From Phytopseudomonas punonensis (GTDB lineage Bacteria > Pseudomonadota > Gammaproteobacteria > Pseudomonadales > Pseudomonadaceae): a DNA stretch of 64,000 nt. The notes under the pieces are model-generated. The model saw only the letters and a program-made list of their open reading frames with translations. It had not been told where the DNA came from and made no database searches. This document shows, one piece after another, positions 1 through 8,223 of this stretch; position 1 is the stretch's first letter, and each line of letters begins with the position of its first letter. The stretch spans positions 250,115 through 314,114 of the forward strand of contig NZ_FRBQ01000001.1 in NCBI RefSeq assembly GCF_900142655.1, given 5' to 3'. A program made the position numbers and the translations under genes.

Positions 1-118
1 CCGAACCGAATGTCGAGAGCACGGTGCACAGCCAAACGGCATGCCCCTGCTCCAGCCAACTGCGGGCCTGCTGCACCACCTGCAGGTCAAGTTGCTTCAT
101 CGACACCACCTCAGCCAT
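1..118 (-). CDS. XdhC/CoxI family protein, N-terminal fragment
   Basis: Only about 39 N-terminal residues are inside the window; the gene continues to the left of base 1. The readable part resembles the start of XdhC/CoxI proteins, with an amphipathic helix followed by a segment containing GHAVWLCTVLSTFG. Family members help mature molybdenum hydroxylases by handling sulfurated molybdenum cofactor. Two in-frame ATG codons exist, at 118 and at 100; the second (MKQLDLQVVQ) is equally plausible. A PaoABC-like molybdenum hydroxylase lies at 52879-56566, but 52 kb away, so a link between the two is only an inference. The family call rests on a short stretch. Confidence 0.6.
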   Translation of the reverse strand, partial: MAEVVSMKQLDLQVVQQARSWLEQGHAVWLCTVLSTFGS

Positions 119-234
119 CGCACCCCGCGCGCCAAAATCGGCGTGCTATCGGGCATGCAAGTTGGTAGGTCAGGCCATCGCTTCGGTTCAGTTTTTTTGC
201 GACCAGCCTGCATAACGCAGGCTGCAGTGAAGGG

Positions 235-396
235 CTTAGAACCTGTTCAAAGTCTACTGCGCGTCGGCACTGCGGCGTTAAAAACATGCTCGGACTGCTC
301 ATTTACAGCTCGTAAACTCCGCGTCCTCGCCTATTTTTGCGGGGCCGCCTAGGCCTTGCATTGCTCTAGCTCGCGAGACTTTGAACAGGCTCTTAG
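235..396. repeat. MITE-like element with 16-bp terminal inverted repeats and CTTAG flanks
   Basis: The left end AACCTGTTCAAAGTCT (240-255) and the right end AGACTTTGAACAGGCT (376-391) are inverted repeats with one mismatch. Both are flanked by the pentamer CTTAG (235-239 and 392-396), which looks like a target-site duplication. The interior of about 120 bp has no convincing coding frame. The outer ten bases AACCTGTTCA recur at the end of a second element at 56675. The TAA stop of the neighbouring minus-strand gene (393-395) falls inside the right CTTAG copy. A non-autonomous transposable element is inferred; the mobilising transposase is not in the window. Confidence 0.7.
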
Positions 397-713
397 ACGA
401 AGGCCTGACGCGAGGCGCCGCGTGGCAGGCGATTGCGCCCAGGCAGTTGCTCGAGCTTTTGCTGCCAGGCAGCTTTCACGCTGACGGTTGCCGCCGGTGC
501 CGGCTTGGCCGCTGGCGCCTTGGCGGCACGGGCTGCAGCGCGCAGCTCGGCCAGGGTTGGGGTGCGGTTAGCCGCCACAGGAGCGGTCGTCTTGTCCAGC
601 GAACGCAGGCAGAGTTTGCAGGAAACCTGCGCCTGATCCTCGGTGGTGCTCAGGCTTGCGCCGCTGCGGCCACAGGCAATGGTGTTCGAGGAAGGCGAGT
701 AGTGAATGGCCAA
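393..713 (-). CDS. Small Cys-containing hypothetical protein
   Basis: This 106-residue protein has a compact N-terminal part with Cys14, Cys32 and Cys35 (a CKLC pair), which suggests a small metal-binding or zinc-ribbon-like fold. It is followed by an Ala/Pro/Lys-rich linker (about 50-80) and a basic tail. I do not recognise a named family. The stop codon lies inside the flanking pentamer of the MITE-like element at 235-396, so the original C-terminus may have been altered by insertion, unless CTTAG was already the native stop context. It stands alone, 104 bp from the response regulator gene that lies upstream of it on the same strand. Confidence 0.65.
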   Translation of the reverse strand: MAIHYSPSSNTIACGRSGASLSTTEDQAQVSCKLCLRSLDKTTAPVAANRTPTLAELRAAARAAKAPAAKPAPAATVSVKAAWQQKLEQLPGRNRLPRGASRQAFV

Positions 714-817
714 GGTGACATCTCCAGCAGTAAAACGGGGCGGCGATTTTACATATCCGTCGCGGTTTCTGCGCAGTCACTTGTCATGGGATGCAACGAG
801 TGTTCGCTGCCGGGCAT

Positions 818-1207
818 TCAGCCCTCGGAAATACCGGGTTGCGGCGTCTTTGTCGGGGTCATCGCTGCGCACATGGCGAGCAGTTGGTCGACGCTCCAGG
901 GCTTGGGAATGACGGCCACGTTGAGGCCATCGAAGTCAGTGGTGCCTTCGAGGAACCCCGAGGAAATGATGATCGGCAGATCCGGGAAACGGTCGCGAAT
1001 CAAGTGCGCGAGAAAGATCCCGTCAATGTCGCCGGGCATGCTGAAGTCGGTGAGCACCATGTCCACCTGGCCATCGCTGCTGGAGAGAAACTCCCAGGCG
1101 TCGTCAGCACAGGGGAAGGCTTTTACCTCGTGGCCTTCGTCTTCGAAGATTTCCACGAGCAGCTCTCTGATCGAGCGTTCGTCTTCGGCTATGACTATCA
1201 GTGGCAT
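818..1207 (-). CDS. Stand-alone response regulator receiver-domain protein
   Basis: The 129 residues form a single CheY-like receiver domain with no output domain. The acidic pocket is Glu8/Asp9, the predicted phosphoacceptor is Asp54 in VLTDFSMPG, and the conserved Lys is in the IPKPW motif near residue 102. Such proteins act by phosphotransfer or protein-protein contact rather than DNA binding. The next gene upstream on the same strand is a chemoreceptor (1349-3307), which hints at a chemosensory or signalling role, but no histidine kinase is visible. A perfect 14-bp palindrome lies 36 bp upstream of the start. Confidence 0.9.
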   Translation of the reverse strand: MPLIVIAEDERSIRELLVEIFEDEGHEVKAFPCADDAWEFLSSSDGQVDMVLTDFSMPGDIDGIFLAHLIRDRFPDLPIIISSGFLEGTTDFDGLNVAVIPKPWSVDQLLAMCAAMTPTKTPQPGISEG

Positions 1208-1242
1208 TGCGCGGATCCGGCAGTAAGGGTCACGCTCTGACC

Positions 1243-1256
1243 TGCCCGATCGGGCA
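1243..1256. promoter_or_regulatory. Perfect 14-bp palindrome upstream of the receiver-domain gene
   Basis: TGCCCGATCGGGCA is a perfect palindrome without a loop, next to an AT-rich stretch (1257-1275), between the chemoreceptor stop and the response regulator start. Loop-free symmetry fits a dimeric regulator site better than a terminator. No regulator can be assigned. Confidence 0.35.
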
Positions 1257-1348
1257 AGATTTCATTAATTTTTCGTGGCACCGACTGGCGGCCTACAAGG
1301 GCCGGATCGCCGCCCGCCGTTGCAGCGGGCGACGACTGGCCAGAACGA

Positions 1349-3307
1349 TCAGGCCAGGCGGAAGCGGCTCACCAACTTCTGCTGATGATCAGCCAGTCGC
1401 GCCAGCTCCTGGCTAGTGACGACAGTCTGCTCAGCACCGGAGCTGACCTGGATGGCAACGTCGTTGATTTCCACTACGTTGCGGTTGATGTCTTCGGCCA
1501 CCGCACTCTGCTCTTCGGCGGCAGCGGCGATCTGCATGTTGCGGTCGCTGATGCTACTCACGCCCGAGGCGATCTCAGCCAGCAGGTCGCCGGCGCGGCC
1601 GATATTGCTCGCGCCCGCACGTGCCTTGCCCAGCGTTTCCTCCATGGATTGGGTAGCCAGGTCGGAGCCGCGCTGCAGGTTGGCGATCATCTCCTGGATG
1701 TTGCCGGTCGACTCCTGGGTCTTCTGCGCCAGGGTGCGCACCTCGGAGGCCACCACCGCGAAACCGCGGCCATGGTCGCCGGCGCGCGCCGCTTCGATGG
1801 CCGCGTTGAGGGCCAAGAGATTGGTCTGGTCGGCGATGCCGCGAATCACGTCGAGCACCGAGGAGATCGAATCGCTCTCGTGCTTGAGGTCGCCAATGAT
1901 CCGCGCAGTGTCGTCGGCCTGGGTCGACAGTTCACGAATCACCTCGACGGTACGCTCGATTTCCTGACGGCCCTGGGTGGTGCTGATGTTGACCTGACGC
2001 GACATTTCGGCGGCGTCATTGGTGCTCTGCGCCACCTCACGAACCGTGGCGCTCATCTCGTTGATGGCGGTGACCACAAGCTCGGTGCCCTGGCGCTGAC
2101 GCTCCAGGCTGTTGCTGGTCTGCAGGGTGACCGCCGAGCACTCTTCGGCAGCGGTAGCGACCTGAGCCGTGGCCGAGCCGATTTCCTGGACGATCTGCGT
2201 CAGCTCTCCAGCCATAGTGTTGAGGTTGCGGCTGATCTCGCCGAACTCGTCTTTGCCGACATAGCCAGAACGGGCCGTCAGGTCACGCTGCGACAGCGAC
2301 AGCAAAGCACGATTGGCCTCGCCCACCGCCAGCTTGATGTTGCTAATGATCAGGTAGGAGAGCACGGCCACGATGGCCATGGCGACCAGCACGCTGATCG
2401 ACGTCATCCACAGCATCGCCGACGCTTTGGCACGCGCTTCGGTAGCCAACTCATAAACACTGCCGCCCAATTCGCTTTCCACTTCGCCCATCAGGTCGAT
2501 GCGGTTGGTGGAGGTCTGGAACCAGTCAGTGGCCTTGACGCCCAACGGCTGGCCAAGCGGCGTTTCGAAAGCCAACTTCTGCAGGCGGGCGACTTCGAGG
2601 GCACTGGGCTGCTGCATTTTTTCATCGAGCTTGCGCATGAAGTCGGCCGAGGCATTACGGCGGAAGCCTTCGGAATACGCGGTGAACTCACCCAGGTTGC
2701 GGCTGAATGTCGAGAGCAGGTCGGCATCGAAACGATCCTGGTTGAACACTACACCGAGCATGGCGCGTTCGCGGCCGGCGCGCTCCTTCATCTCGATGAA
2801 CTGGTTGAGCGACGACAGGGCGCGCGACAGTGTCGGGTCGGTGACCGAGCGCTCGACGGCATGGGTGTAGCCGATCAGCTTGCGGATGATATCGGTGAAG
2901 CGCGCGCCGGATTCGCGGTTGTTGATCGCCAGCTTGTCGATTTGCCCGCGCATGGCATCCAGGCCGCTCAGCGCGGCCAGGGCTTCACTCAGCCCCGTAT
3001 CGACATTGCCCAACGAGCGCGCATCGGCCAGGGCGGTATCAGTCTGGCCGCGCATGCGCAGCAGCACGTCCTGCATGTTCTTGCCCTGGCTACCGAGGAA
3101 AACGCCACTGGCGCCGCGCTCGCGCTGCAGCACGGTGATCAGCTGGCTGACTTTCTGGGCAACCTCGCTGGCCTCCTGTGTTTGCTCCATCTCCTGCAAG
3201 GTCTGGTAGCTGTCGCTGACCTGCAATGCGGCGAGCCAGAGAAAGCCCAACAGCGGGAAAGCGAGGATCAGCAGGAGCTTGAGGCTCAACGGGATGTTTC
3301 TGAGCAC
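1349..3307 (-). CDS. Methyl-accepting chemotaxis protein with NIT sensor domain
   Basis: This is a 652-residue transmembrane chemoreceptor. TM1 is at about 10-28, a periplasmic NIT domain (nitrate/nitrite-sensing family) at about 50-290 with the typical [14 protein letters not shown] segment, TM2 at 299-321, HAMP at 322-375 and the cytoplasmic methyl-accepting domain to the end. The signalling tip contains [20 protein letters not shown], as expected for coupling to CheW/CheA. The length is normal for the class. The start has hydrophobic TM1 immediately after [10 protein letters not shown]. The actual ligand cannot be read from sequence; the NIT domain suggests nitrate or nitrite but is also found with other inputs. 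Confidence 0.93.
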   Translation of the reverse strand: MLRNIPLSLKLLLILAFPLLGFLWLAALQVSDSYQTLQEMEQTQEASEVAQKVSQLITVLQRERGASGVFLGSQGKNMQDVLLRMRGQTDTALADARSLGNVDTGLSEALAALSGLDAMRGQIDKLAINNRESGARFTDIIRKLIGYTHAVERSVTDPTLSRALSSLNQFIEMKERAGRERAMLGVVFNQDRFDADLLSTFSRNLGEFTAYSEGFRRNASADFMRKLDEKMQQPSALEVARLQKLAFETPLGQPLGVKATDWFQTSTNRIDLMGEVESELGGSVYELATEARAKASAMLWMTSISVLVAMAIVAVLSYLIISNIKLAVGEANRALLSLSQRDLTARSGYVGKDEFGEISRNLNTMAGELTQIVQEIGSATAQVATAAEECSAVTLQTSNSLERQRQGTELVVTAINEMSATVREVAQSTNDAAEMSRQVNISTTQGRQEIERTVEVIRELSTQADDTARIIGDLKHESDSISSVLDVIRGIADQTNLLALNAAIEAARAGDHGRGFAVVASEVRTLAQKTQESTGNIQEMIANLQRGSDLATQSMEETLGKARAGASNIGRAGDLLAEIASGVSSISDRNMQIAAAAEEQSAVAEDINRNVVEINDVAIQVSSGAEQTVVTSQELARLADHQQKLVSRFRLA

Positions 3308-3521
3308 GGTGTGTCACCTATTCAATGAACTTCGACAGTTTGCTGGCGAAGCGAACGAATTACCTGCTGTCACACCGTCTGCGCGGTACGTTGAACAGGG
3401 AGACGCATTTGGCATGCGGCACGAAAAGCAATAGACGAGGTACTAGGCGGTAATCGGCGCGCGACAGGCATTCTTTAATGAAGTTCATCCCGCCATCTGA
3501 AAGAAGGCAGTTACTAGCGCC

Positions 3522-3926
3522 CTAGTCGATATGTTCCTGCCGCTCGTGCGGCAACTGGGGGTCGACTTCTAGCCAGGGCAGCCGGCTCTGCGTCCATATA
3601 TGTCGGTCGGCGGCGGCCTGCTCGGGGTGATCCAGCGTGGCGATGGTCACGTCCAGGCTGTGCGGGCTGAGGGTGGTGAGCAGCGCCAGGTGTGCGCCGC
3701 ACGTCGCGCAGAAGTAACGCTCGCAGCTTGGCGAGGAAGCGAAGCGCGCCGGCTCACCCCGTAACCAGGTAAAGGCGGCCAGCGGCACGGTGATCCAGGT
3801 GACCAGAATGCCGCCGGTGCTGCGCCGGCAAATCGAACAATGGCAATGGGCGATATCGCGCAACGGCGCCTGAAAGCTGTAACGCAAGGCACCGCACTGG
3901 CAGCCACCCTCATGCAAATCACTCAT
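3522..3926 (-). CDS. GFA-fold (CENP-V/GFA domain) zinc protein
   Basis: The 134-residue protein carries the Cys pattern of the GFA family: GGCQCGALRY near the N-terminus (C9, C11), CHCSIC (C28, C30, C33) and an FCATCG motif near residue 73. These residues bind two zinc ions. The founding member was described as a glutathione-dependent formaldehyde-activating enzyme, but most members have no proven reaction. The start at 3926 is chosen over a longer frame because AGGGAG precedes it and the family motif begins right after it. A second, divergent paralogue lies at 42836-43207. Confidence 0.88.
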   Translation of the reverse strand: MSDLHEGGCQCGALRYSFQAPLRDIAHCHCSICRRSTGGILVTWITVPLAAFTWLRGEPARFASSPSCERYFCATCGAHLALLTTLSPHSLDVTIATLDHPEQAAADRHIWTQSRLPWLEVDPQLPHERQEHID

Positions 3927-4015
3927 GGCACTCTCCCTGAAATGCTGTGGTATCCCTGCTTGCCTGATCGTACAGCGCTGGCGAAGATGCACGCTCACCA
4001 CCACCGGGGGCTCCC

Positions 4016-4930
4016 GTGACCGACCTGCTCTTGGCCCTCTGGCCACTCTTCGCGCTGATCGTCGGCGGCTATGTACTGAGCCGTCGCGGCTTTCCCAACG
4101 AGGCCTTCTGGCCCGGCGCCGAACGCCTCAACTACTTCATCCTGTTCCCGGCCTTGCTGTTCAACAGCCTGGCCACCGTACCGTTGGACAACCCACAATT
4201 GCCGCGCATGGCCCTGGCCGTGCTGCTTGGTCTGGGTATCGCCTGGCTGGCCCTGTTGCTCGTGCGCCGCCTGCGTGGCTGGCCGGCGGCGCGCTTCGGC
4301 GCGTTCAGCCAGGGCATTCTGCGCTTCAACACTTACCTGGGCCTGGCGGCGGTCGGCAGCCTGTTCGGCCAACCAGGCCTGACGCTGGCCGCCTTGATGC
4401 TGGCGCTGATGGTGCCGACGGTCAACGTACTTTCGGTCTGGTCGCTGACCGCCGAGCGCGGGGTCAGCGTGCGCAGCCTGTTGCTGCCGATCATCCGCAA
4501 TCCGCTGATTCTGGCCTGCCTGGCCGGTGCGCTGGTCAACCTGAGCGGCCTGGGCTTGCCCGGCGGCAGCGGTCGCTTGCTCAGCCTGCTGGCCGCCGCG
4601 AGCCTGCCGCTAGGCCTGCTGTGCGTGGGCGCCGCGCTGAAGCCCGAGCAGCTAAGCGGCGAGGTGCCGGCCCTGGCTTGGAACAGCCTGCTGCGTCTGC
4701 TGCTGATGCCACTCCTGGCTCTGGCCGTGGCTTATGGCCTGCAGTTGCCGAGCATGGAAAGCACCGTGCTGGTGCTGTTCTTCGCCCTGCCCACCGCTCC
4801 GACCGCTTATGTGCTGACACGCCAGCTCGGCGGCGACGCCAATCTGATGGCTGGCATCATTACCTTGCAGCACCTGCTGGCCGCCGCTTCGCTTGTTGGC
4901 GTGTTGCTGCTGCTCGAAAGACTGCTCTAG
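4016..4930 (+). CDS. AEC-family (auxin efflux carrier type) transporter
   Basis: The 304 residues form about ten hydrophobic segments in two halves, matching the AEC/Mem_trans family of inner-membrane carriers that in bacteria move small carboxylates such as malonate or malate. Typical segments include LIVGGYVLSRRGF at the start and FALPTAPTAYVLTRQLGGD near the C-terminus. The start is a GTG preceded by a G-rich stretch. It is divergent from the GFA-like gene, with only about 90 bp between them. A GC-rich inverted repeat (4936-4967) lies just after the stop. The substrate is unknown. Confidence 0.9.
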   Translation: MTDLLLALWPLFALIVGGYVLSRRGFPNEAFWPGAERLNYFILFPALLFNSLATVPLDNPQLPRMALAVLLGLGIAWLALLLVRRLRGWPAARFGAFSQGILRFNTYLGLAAVGSLFGQPGLTLAALMLALMVPTVNVLSVWSLTAERGVSVRSLLLPIIRNPLILACLAGALVNLSGLGLPGGSGRLLSLLAAASLPLGLLCVGAALKPEQLSGEVPALAWNSLLRLLLMPLLALAVAYGLQLPSMESTVLVLFFALPTAPTAYVLTRQLGGDANLMAGIITLQHLLAAASLVGVLLLLERLL

Positions 4931-5224
4931 CCCGCGGCTCGCACGGGCTACGTAGTCTGTGCGAGCCCGCATGCCTCCCCTCGATTACCTACCTGCAACG
5001 AAAGCTGGCTGAAAGCTTCGTGCTCTAGCATCTGCTCACTGACCGACACAGATCGGTCGATGAGCTGCCGCCAGTGAGGCCCGCAGCTGCCGTCAACAAG
5101 AACAAAACAGGTAATTAACCATGTTCCGCCCTAGCTCCTCACGCTTGCTCCCTCTCCGCTCGCCTCAACGCTAGCTCCCTCGCGCCTTACCCGCACCTAG
5201 CCGAATAACGTCCGGAGAAACACC
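4931..5224 (+). other. Intergenic region before the CitMHS gene, with hairpin and short leader frame
   Basis: The inverted repeat GGCTCGCAC/GTGCGAGCC (4936-4967) could end transcription of the AEC gene, but no T-run follows. Further on, an A-rich segment (5095-5106, AACAAGAACAAA) and a 17-codon frame at 5121-5174 precede the transporter. The short frame has only a weak ribosome-binding site, so I do not call it a gene. Confidence 0.4.
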
Positions 5225-6529
5225 ATGCTCACATTCCTTGGCTTCGCCATGGTCTCGACTTTCATGTACCTGATCATGAGCAAACGCCTGTCGGCGCTCA
5301 TCGCTTTGATCATCATCCCGATCATCTTTGCCCTGATTGGCGGCTTCGCCTCGCAGATCGGCCCGATGATGCTCGAAGGCATCAGCAAGCTCGCGCCCAC
5401 TGGCGTGATGCTGATGTTCGCCATCCTCTACTTCGCCATCATGATTGACTCGGGCCTGTTCGACCCGCCCGTTCGCCTGATCCTCAGGATGGTTAAAGGT
5501 GACCCGCTGAAGGTCGCCGTCGGCACCGTGGCCCTGGCACTGATCGTGTCGCTGGATGGCGACGGCTCGACCACCTACATGATCTGCGTCGGCGCCATGC
5601 TGCCGCTGTACAGCCGCCTGAAAATGAGCCCGACCATCATGGCCGGCCTGATCATCATGGCCGGCGGCATCATGAACATGACGCCCTGGGGCGGCCCGAC
5701 CGCTCGCGCCGCCAGCGCCCTGCACGTGGATCCGTCGGACGTCTTCGTGCCGATGATTCCGGGCATGATCGTCGGCGCCATCGTGCTGTTCGGCGTGGCT
5801 TATCTGTATGGCCTGCGTGAGCGAAAGCGCCTGGGCGTGCTGCAACTGCCCGAAGGCAAGATCACCCAGGACGAGATCAGCGTCTCCCAGTTCCCGGAAG
5901 CCCGTCGCCCGAAACTGATCCTGATCAACGCCCTGCTGACCATCGTGCTGATGACCACACTGATCGCCGGCCTGCTGCCGATGCCGGTGCTGTTCATGAT
6001 CGCCTTCAGTATCGCCATGATCATCAACTACCCGTGCCTGCAGCAGCAGAAAGACCGTATCTCTGCCCATGCCGGCAACGTGCTGGCGGTGGTCGGGCTG
6101 ATCTTCGCGGCCGGTATCTTCACCGGCATCCTGACCGGCACCGGCATGGTCGACGCCATGTCCAAGAGCCTGCTGGCGGTGATCCCGGACGCCCTCGGCC
6201 CGCACCTGGCGGTGATTACCGCACTGGTGAGCATGCCATTCACCTTCTTCATGTCCAACGATGCCTTCTACTACGGCATTCTGCCGGTGCTGAACCAGGC
6301 CGCTTCCGGCTACGGCATCAGCGCCGTGGAAATGGCCCGCGCCTCGATCGTCGGCCAGCCGGTGCACCTGCTCAGCCCGCTGGTGCCGTCCACCTACCTC
6401 CTGATCGGCCTGGCGAAGATCGAGTTCGGTGACCTGCAGCGTTTCACCCTCAAGTGGGCGATCCTGATCTGCATGACGATCCTCGCTGCAGCCCTGGTGC
6501 TTGGCGTGTTTCCGCTGTTCGGTAGCTGA
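5225..6529 (+). CDS. CitMHS-family metal-citrate/proton symporter
   Basis: This 434-residue protein has the expected length and about twelve membrane segments for the CitMHS family, which imports citrate complexed to divalent metal ions with protons. Family-like stretches include SLDGDGSTTYMICVGAMLPL at about 99-118 and NMTPWGGPTARA, a conserved loop in ion-transporter superfamily members. CGGAGAAACACC precedes the ATG. The upstream A-rich segment at 5095-5106 could be a Crc/Hfq target, which would fit catabolite repression of citrate uptake. No two-component regulator lies beside it. Confidence 0.92.
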   Translation: MLTFLGFAMVSTFMYLIMSKRLSALIALIIIPIIFALIGGFASQIGPMMLEGISKLAPTGVMLMFAILYFAIMIDSGLFDPPVRLILRMVKGDPLKVAVGTVALALIVSLDGDGSTTYMICVGAMLPLYSRLKMSPTIMAGLIIMAGGIMNMTPWGGPTARAASALHVDPSDVFVPMIPGMIVGAIVLFGVAYLYGLRERKRLGVLQLPEGKITQDEISVSQFPEARRPKLILINALLTIVLMTTLIAGLLPMPVLFMIAFSIAMIINYPCLQQQKDRISAHAGNVLAVVGLIFAAGIFTGILTGTGMVDAMSKSLLAVIPDALGPHLAVITALVSMPFTFFMSNDAFYYGILPVLNQAASGYGISAVEMARASIVGQPVHLLSPLVPSTYLLIGLAKIEFGDLQRFTLKWAILICMTILAAALVLGVFPLFGS

Positions 6530-6630
6530 TCCGAAAATATTTTGACGAAATTTTCACATCGCTGGCGCTAGACTTCGGCATCCATGCCGATGGCTCGCGC
6601 CAGTTTTCTATCACCCACAAGGAACCTCTA

Positions 6631-7404
6631 ATGGAATGGCTTACCAACCCGGAAATCTGGGTTGCTTTCTTGACTCTGACCGCCCTGGAAATCGTTCTGG
6701 GCATCGACAACATCATCATGATCGCCATTCTGGTGTCGCGCATGCCGCAGCACATGCAGGCGCGTACCCGCTTCTTCGGCCTGGCCCTGGCGATGGTCAC
6801 GCGCATCCTGCTGCTGCTCTCCATCACCTGGATCATGCGCCTCACCGCCGACCTGTTCCACGTGTTCGGCCAGGGCATCTCCGGCCGCGACCTGATCCTG
6901 TTCTTCGGCGGCCTGTTCCTGCTCTGGAAGAGCAGCACCGAGATCTACCACGGCCTGGAAGGCGAGGAAGAAAGCGCTGAGCAGCCTACAGGCGCCGGCA
7001 AGCAGTTCCTCGGCACCATCATCCAGATCGCCATTATCGACATCGTCTTCTCGCTCGACTCAGTCATCACCGCAGTGGGCATGGTGTCCCACGTACCGGT
7101 CATGGTTGCGGCCATCGTAGTAGCCGTCATCGTGATGATGATCTGCGCCGGCACCATCAGCGACTTCATCGAGAAACATCCGAGCCTGAAGATTCTGGCC
7201 CTGTCGTTCCTCATCGTGGTCGGTACCGTGCTGATCGCCGAGAGCTTCGAAGTCCACGTACCGAAAGGCTACGTCTACTTCGCCATGGCCTTCTCCCTGG
7301 CCGTGGAAGCGCTGAACATCCGCATGCGCACCGCCCGCCGCCGCGCCGAAGGCAAGGACGATGTGGAGCCGGTAAAACTGCGCAAGGACGTTCCTGGGCA
7401 GTGA
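6631..7404 (+). CDS. TerC-family integral membrane protein
   Basis: The 257 residues carry the TerC core: ALEIVLGIDNIIMIAIL at about 15-32 and a matching second half with DIVFSLDSVITAVG at about 136-150. The buried acidic residues (Glu/Asp in EIVLGIDN and FSLDSV) are characteristic of this family, whose members have been tied to metal (manganese) export, tellurite resistance or folding of exported proteins. A TTGACG box at 6541-6546 may be the -35 of its own promoter, but the -10 is poor. I see no yybP-ykoY-like structure in the 101-bp leader. It ends in a strong terminator. Confidence 0.92.
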   Translation: MEWLTNPEIWVAFLTLTALEIVLGIDNIIMIAILVSRMPQHMQARTRFFGLALAMVTRILLLLSITWIMRLTADLFHVFGQGISGRDLILFFGGLFLLWKSSTEIYHGLEGEEESAEQPTGAGKQFLGTIIQIAIIDIVFSLDSVITAVGMVSHVPVMVAAIVVAVIVMMICAGTISDFIEKHPSLKILALSFLIVVGTVLIAESFEVHVPKGYVYFAMAFSLAVEALNIRMRTARRRAEGKDDVEPVKLRKDVPGQ

Positions 7405-7432
7405 TCGGCTCGAGTTGATGCGTGAAAAGAAA

Positions 7433-7459
7433 CGGGGCCTTCGCGGCCCCGTTTTTTTT
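7433..7459 (+). terminator. Rho-independent terminator after the TerC gene
   Basis: CGGGGCC (7433-7439), loop TTCGC, GGCCCCG (7445-7451) and then eight T residues. The stem is perfect and the loop stable. Confidence 0.95.
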
Positions 7460-7510
7460 GCGCTAGCTTGATCCAAGACAGGCTCAAAGAACTCGGCTAG
7501 GTTTTCTCAA

Positions 7511-7951
7511 TTACCTAGACGTGATCAGCACTCTCCAAAGCAGCACTGCCATGCTCAGCGAGAAAAACACCAGAACGAAAATCGGCCCCCAGTGGCCGAC
7601 CCAGTGCTGCAGCATTTCCAGCACCACTCCCACCAGCCGGGTGCGGTGACCATCGTAGGATGAAGCCACGTAAGCACCTCGCTGCCAGGTCTCATAAGCC
7701 GAGTGCAGCGGCAACAGAGTAAGCGGCAGGAGCAGCAGACCTAGCCAGAAGCCCAATCGGTTAGCACCTCTTGCATACGCCGGCCGGTAACCCTCCTGAA
7801 TCAGGCGCAGGGTGCATAGCGAAATAAAACTGAAAGCCAGCAGCATCAGATAGGCGCCCAGGGATGCCGGTGACCTGTAGATCGCCAATGCAGCCAACGG
7901 CACCGTAACGCCGGTAAAGACCAGCCACAGCAGTAGAAAAAAGTACTTCAT
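7511..7951 (-). CDS. Hypothetical four-helix membrane protein
   Basis: From ATG at 7951 (MKYFFLLLWLVF) this is 146 residues with about four hydrophobic segments (roughly 2-23, 31-50, 65-85 and 118-140) and a basic C-terminus. GAGGGCAAGG precedes this start; a longer frame begins ten codons earlier at 7981 but has no better ribosome site. I do not recognise a family. It is convergent with the TerC gene and divergent from the phosphate symporter gene, so no operon partner suggests a role. Confidence 0.7.
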   Translation of the reverse strand: MKYFFLLLWLVFTGVTVPLAALAIYRSPASLGAYLMLLAFSFISLCTLRLIQEGYRPAYARGANRLGFWLGLLLLPLTLLPLHSAYETWQRGAYVASSYDGHRTRLVGVVLEMLQHWVGHWGPIFVLVFFSLSMAVLLWRVLITSR

Positions 7952-8223
7952 CCTTGCCCTCAATAGCGGCACGAAACGCAACTCCCCCGAGACCGGAGTA
8001 CGTTTTTAAAAGGCCGAAGAAGAACGATTCCTGACCGGGTCTGATTCCTTACAACTATATCAATCGGATGCACCCGAAGCTGCCATTTGGCAAACTCCGG
8101 ATCCACAGCTACAGCTAACCAATGAGTGCTCGCGAGCTCAGCTGTGACTGGCACCTATCGCATTTCGTCCATCGGCAGTATCCCAAGTACAGGGATCGAA
8201 TCTGCATATCAGGGAGATGCGTG

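Noticed and set aside
1385..3328. 647-codon plus-strand frame
   Set aside because: Antisense of the chemoreceptor gene, whose domains are clear on the minus strand.
5171..6367. 398-codon minus-strand frame
   Set aside because: Antisense of the CitMHS transporter, with a His/Asp-rich product typical of the complement of membrane-protein genes.
6530..6630. Manganese (yybP-ykoY) riboswitch before the TerC gene
   Set aside because: The leader is only 101 bp and I cannot build the conserved loops.
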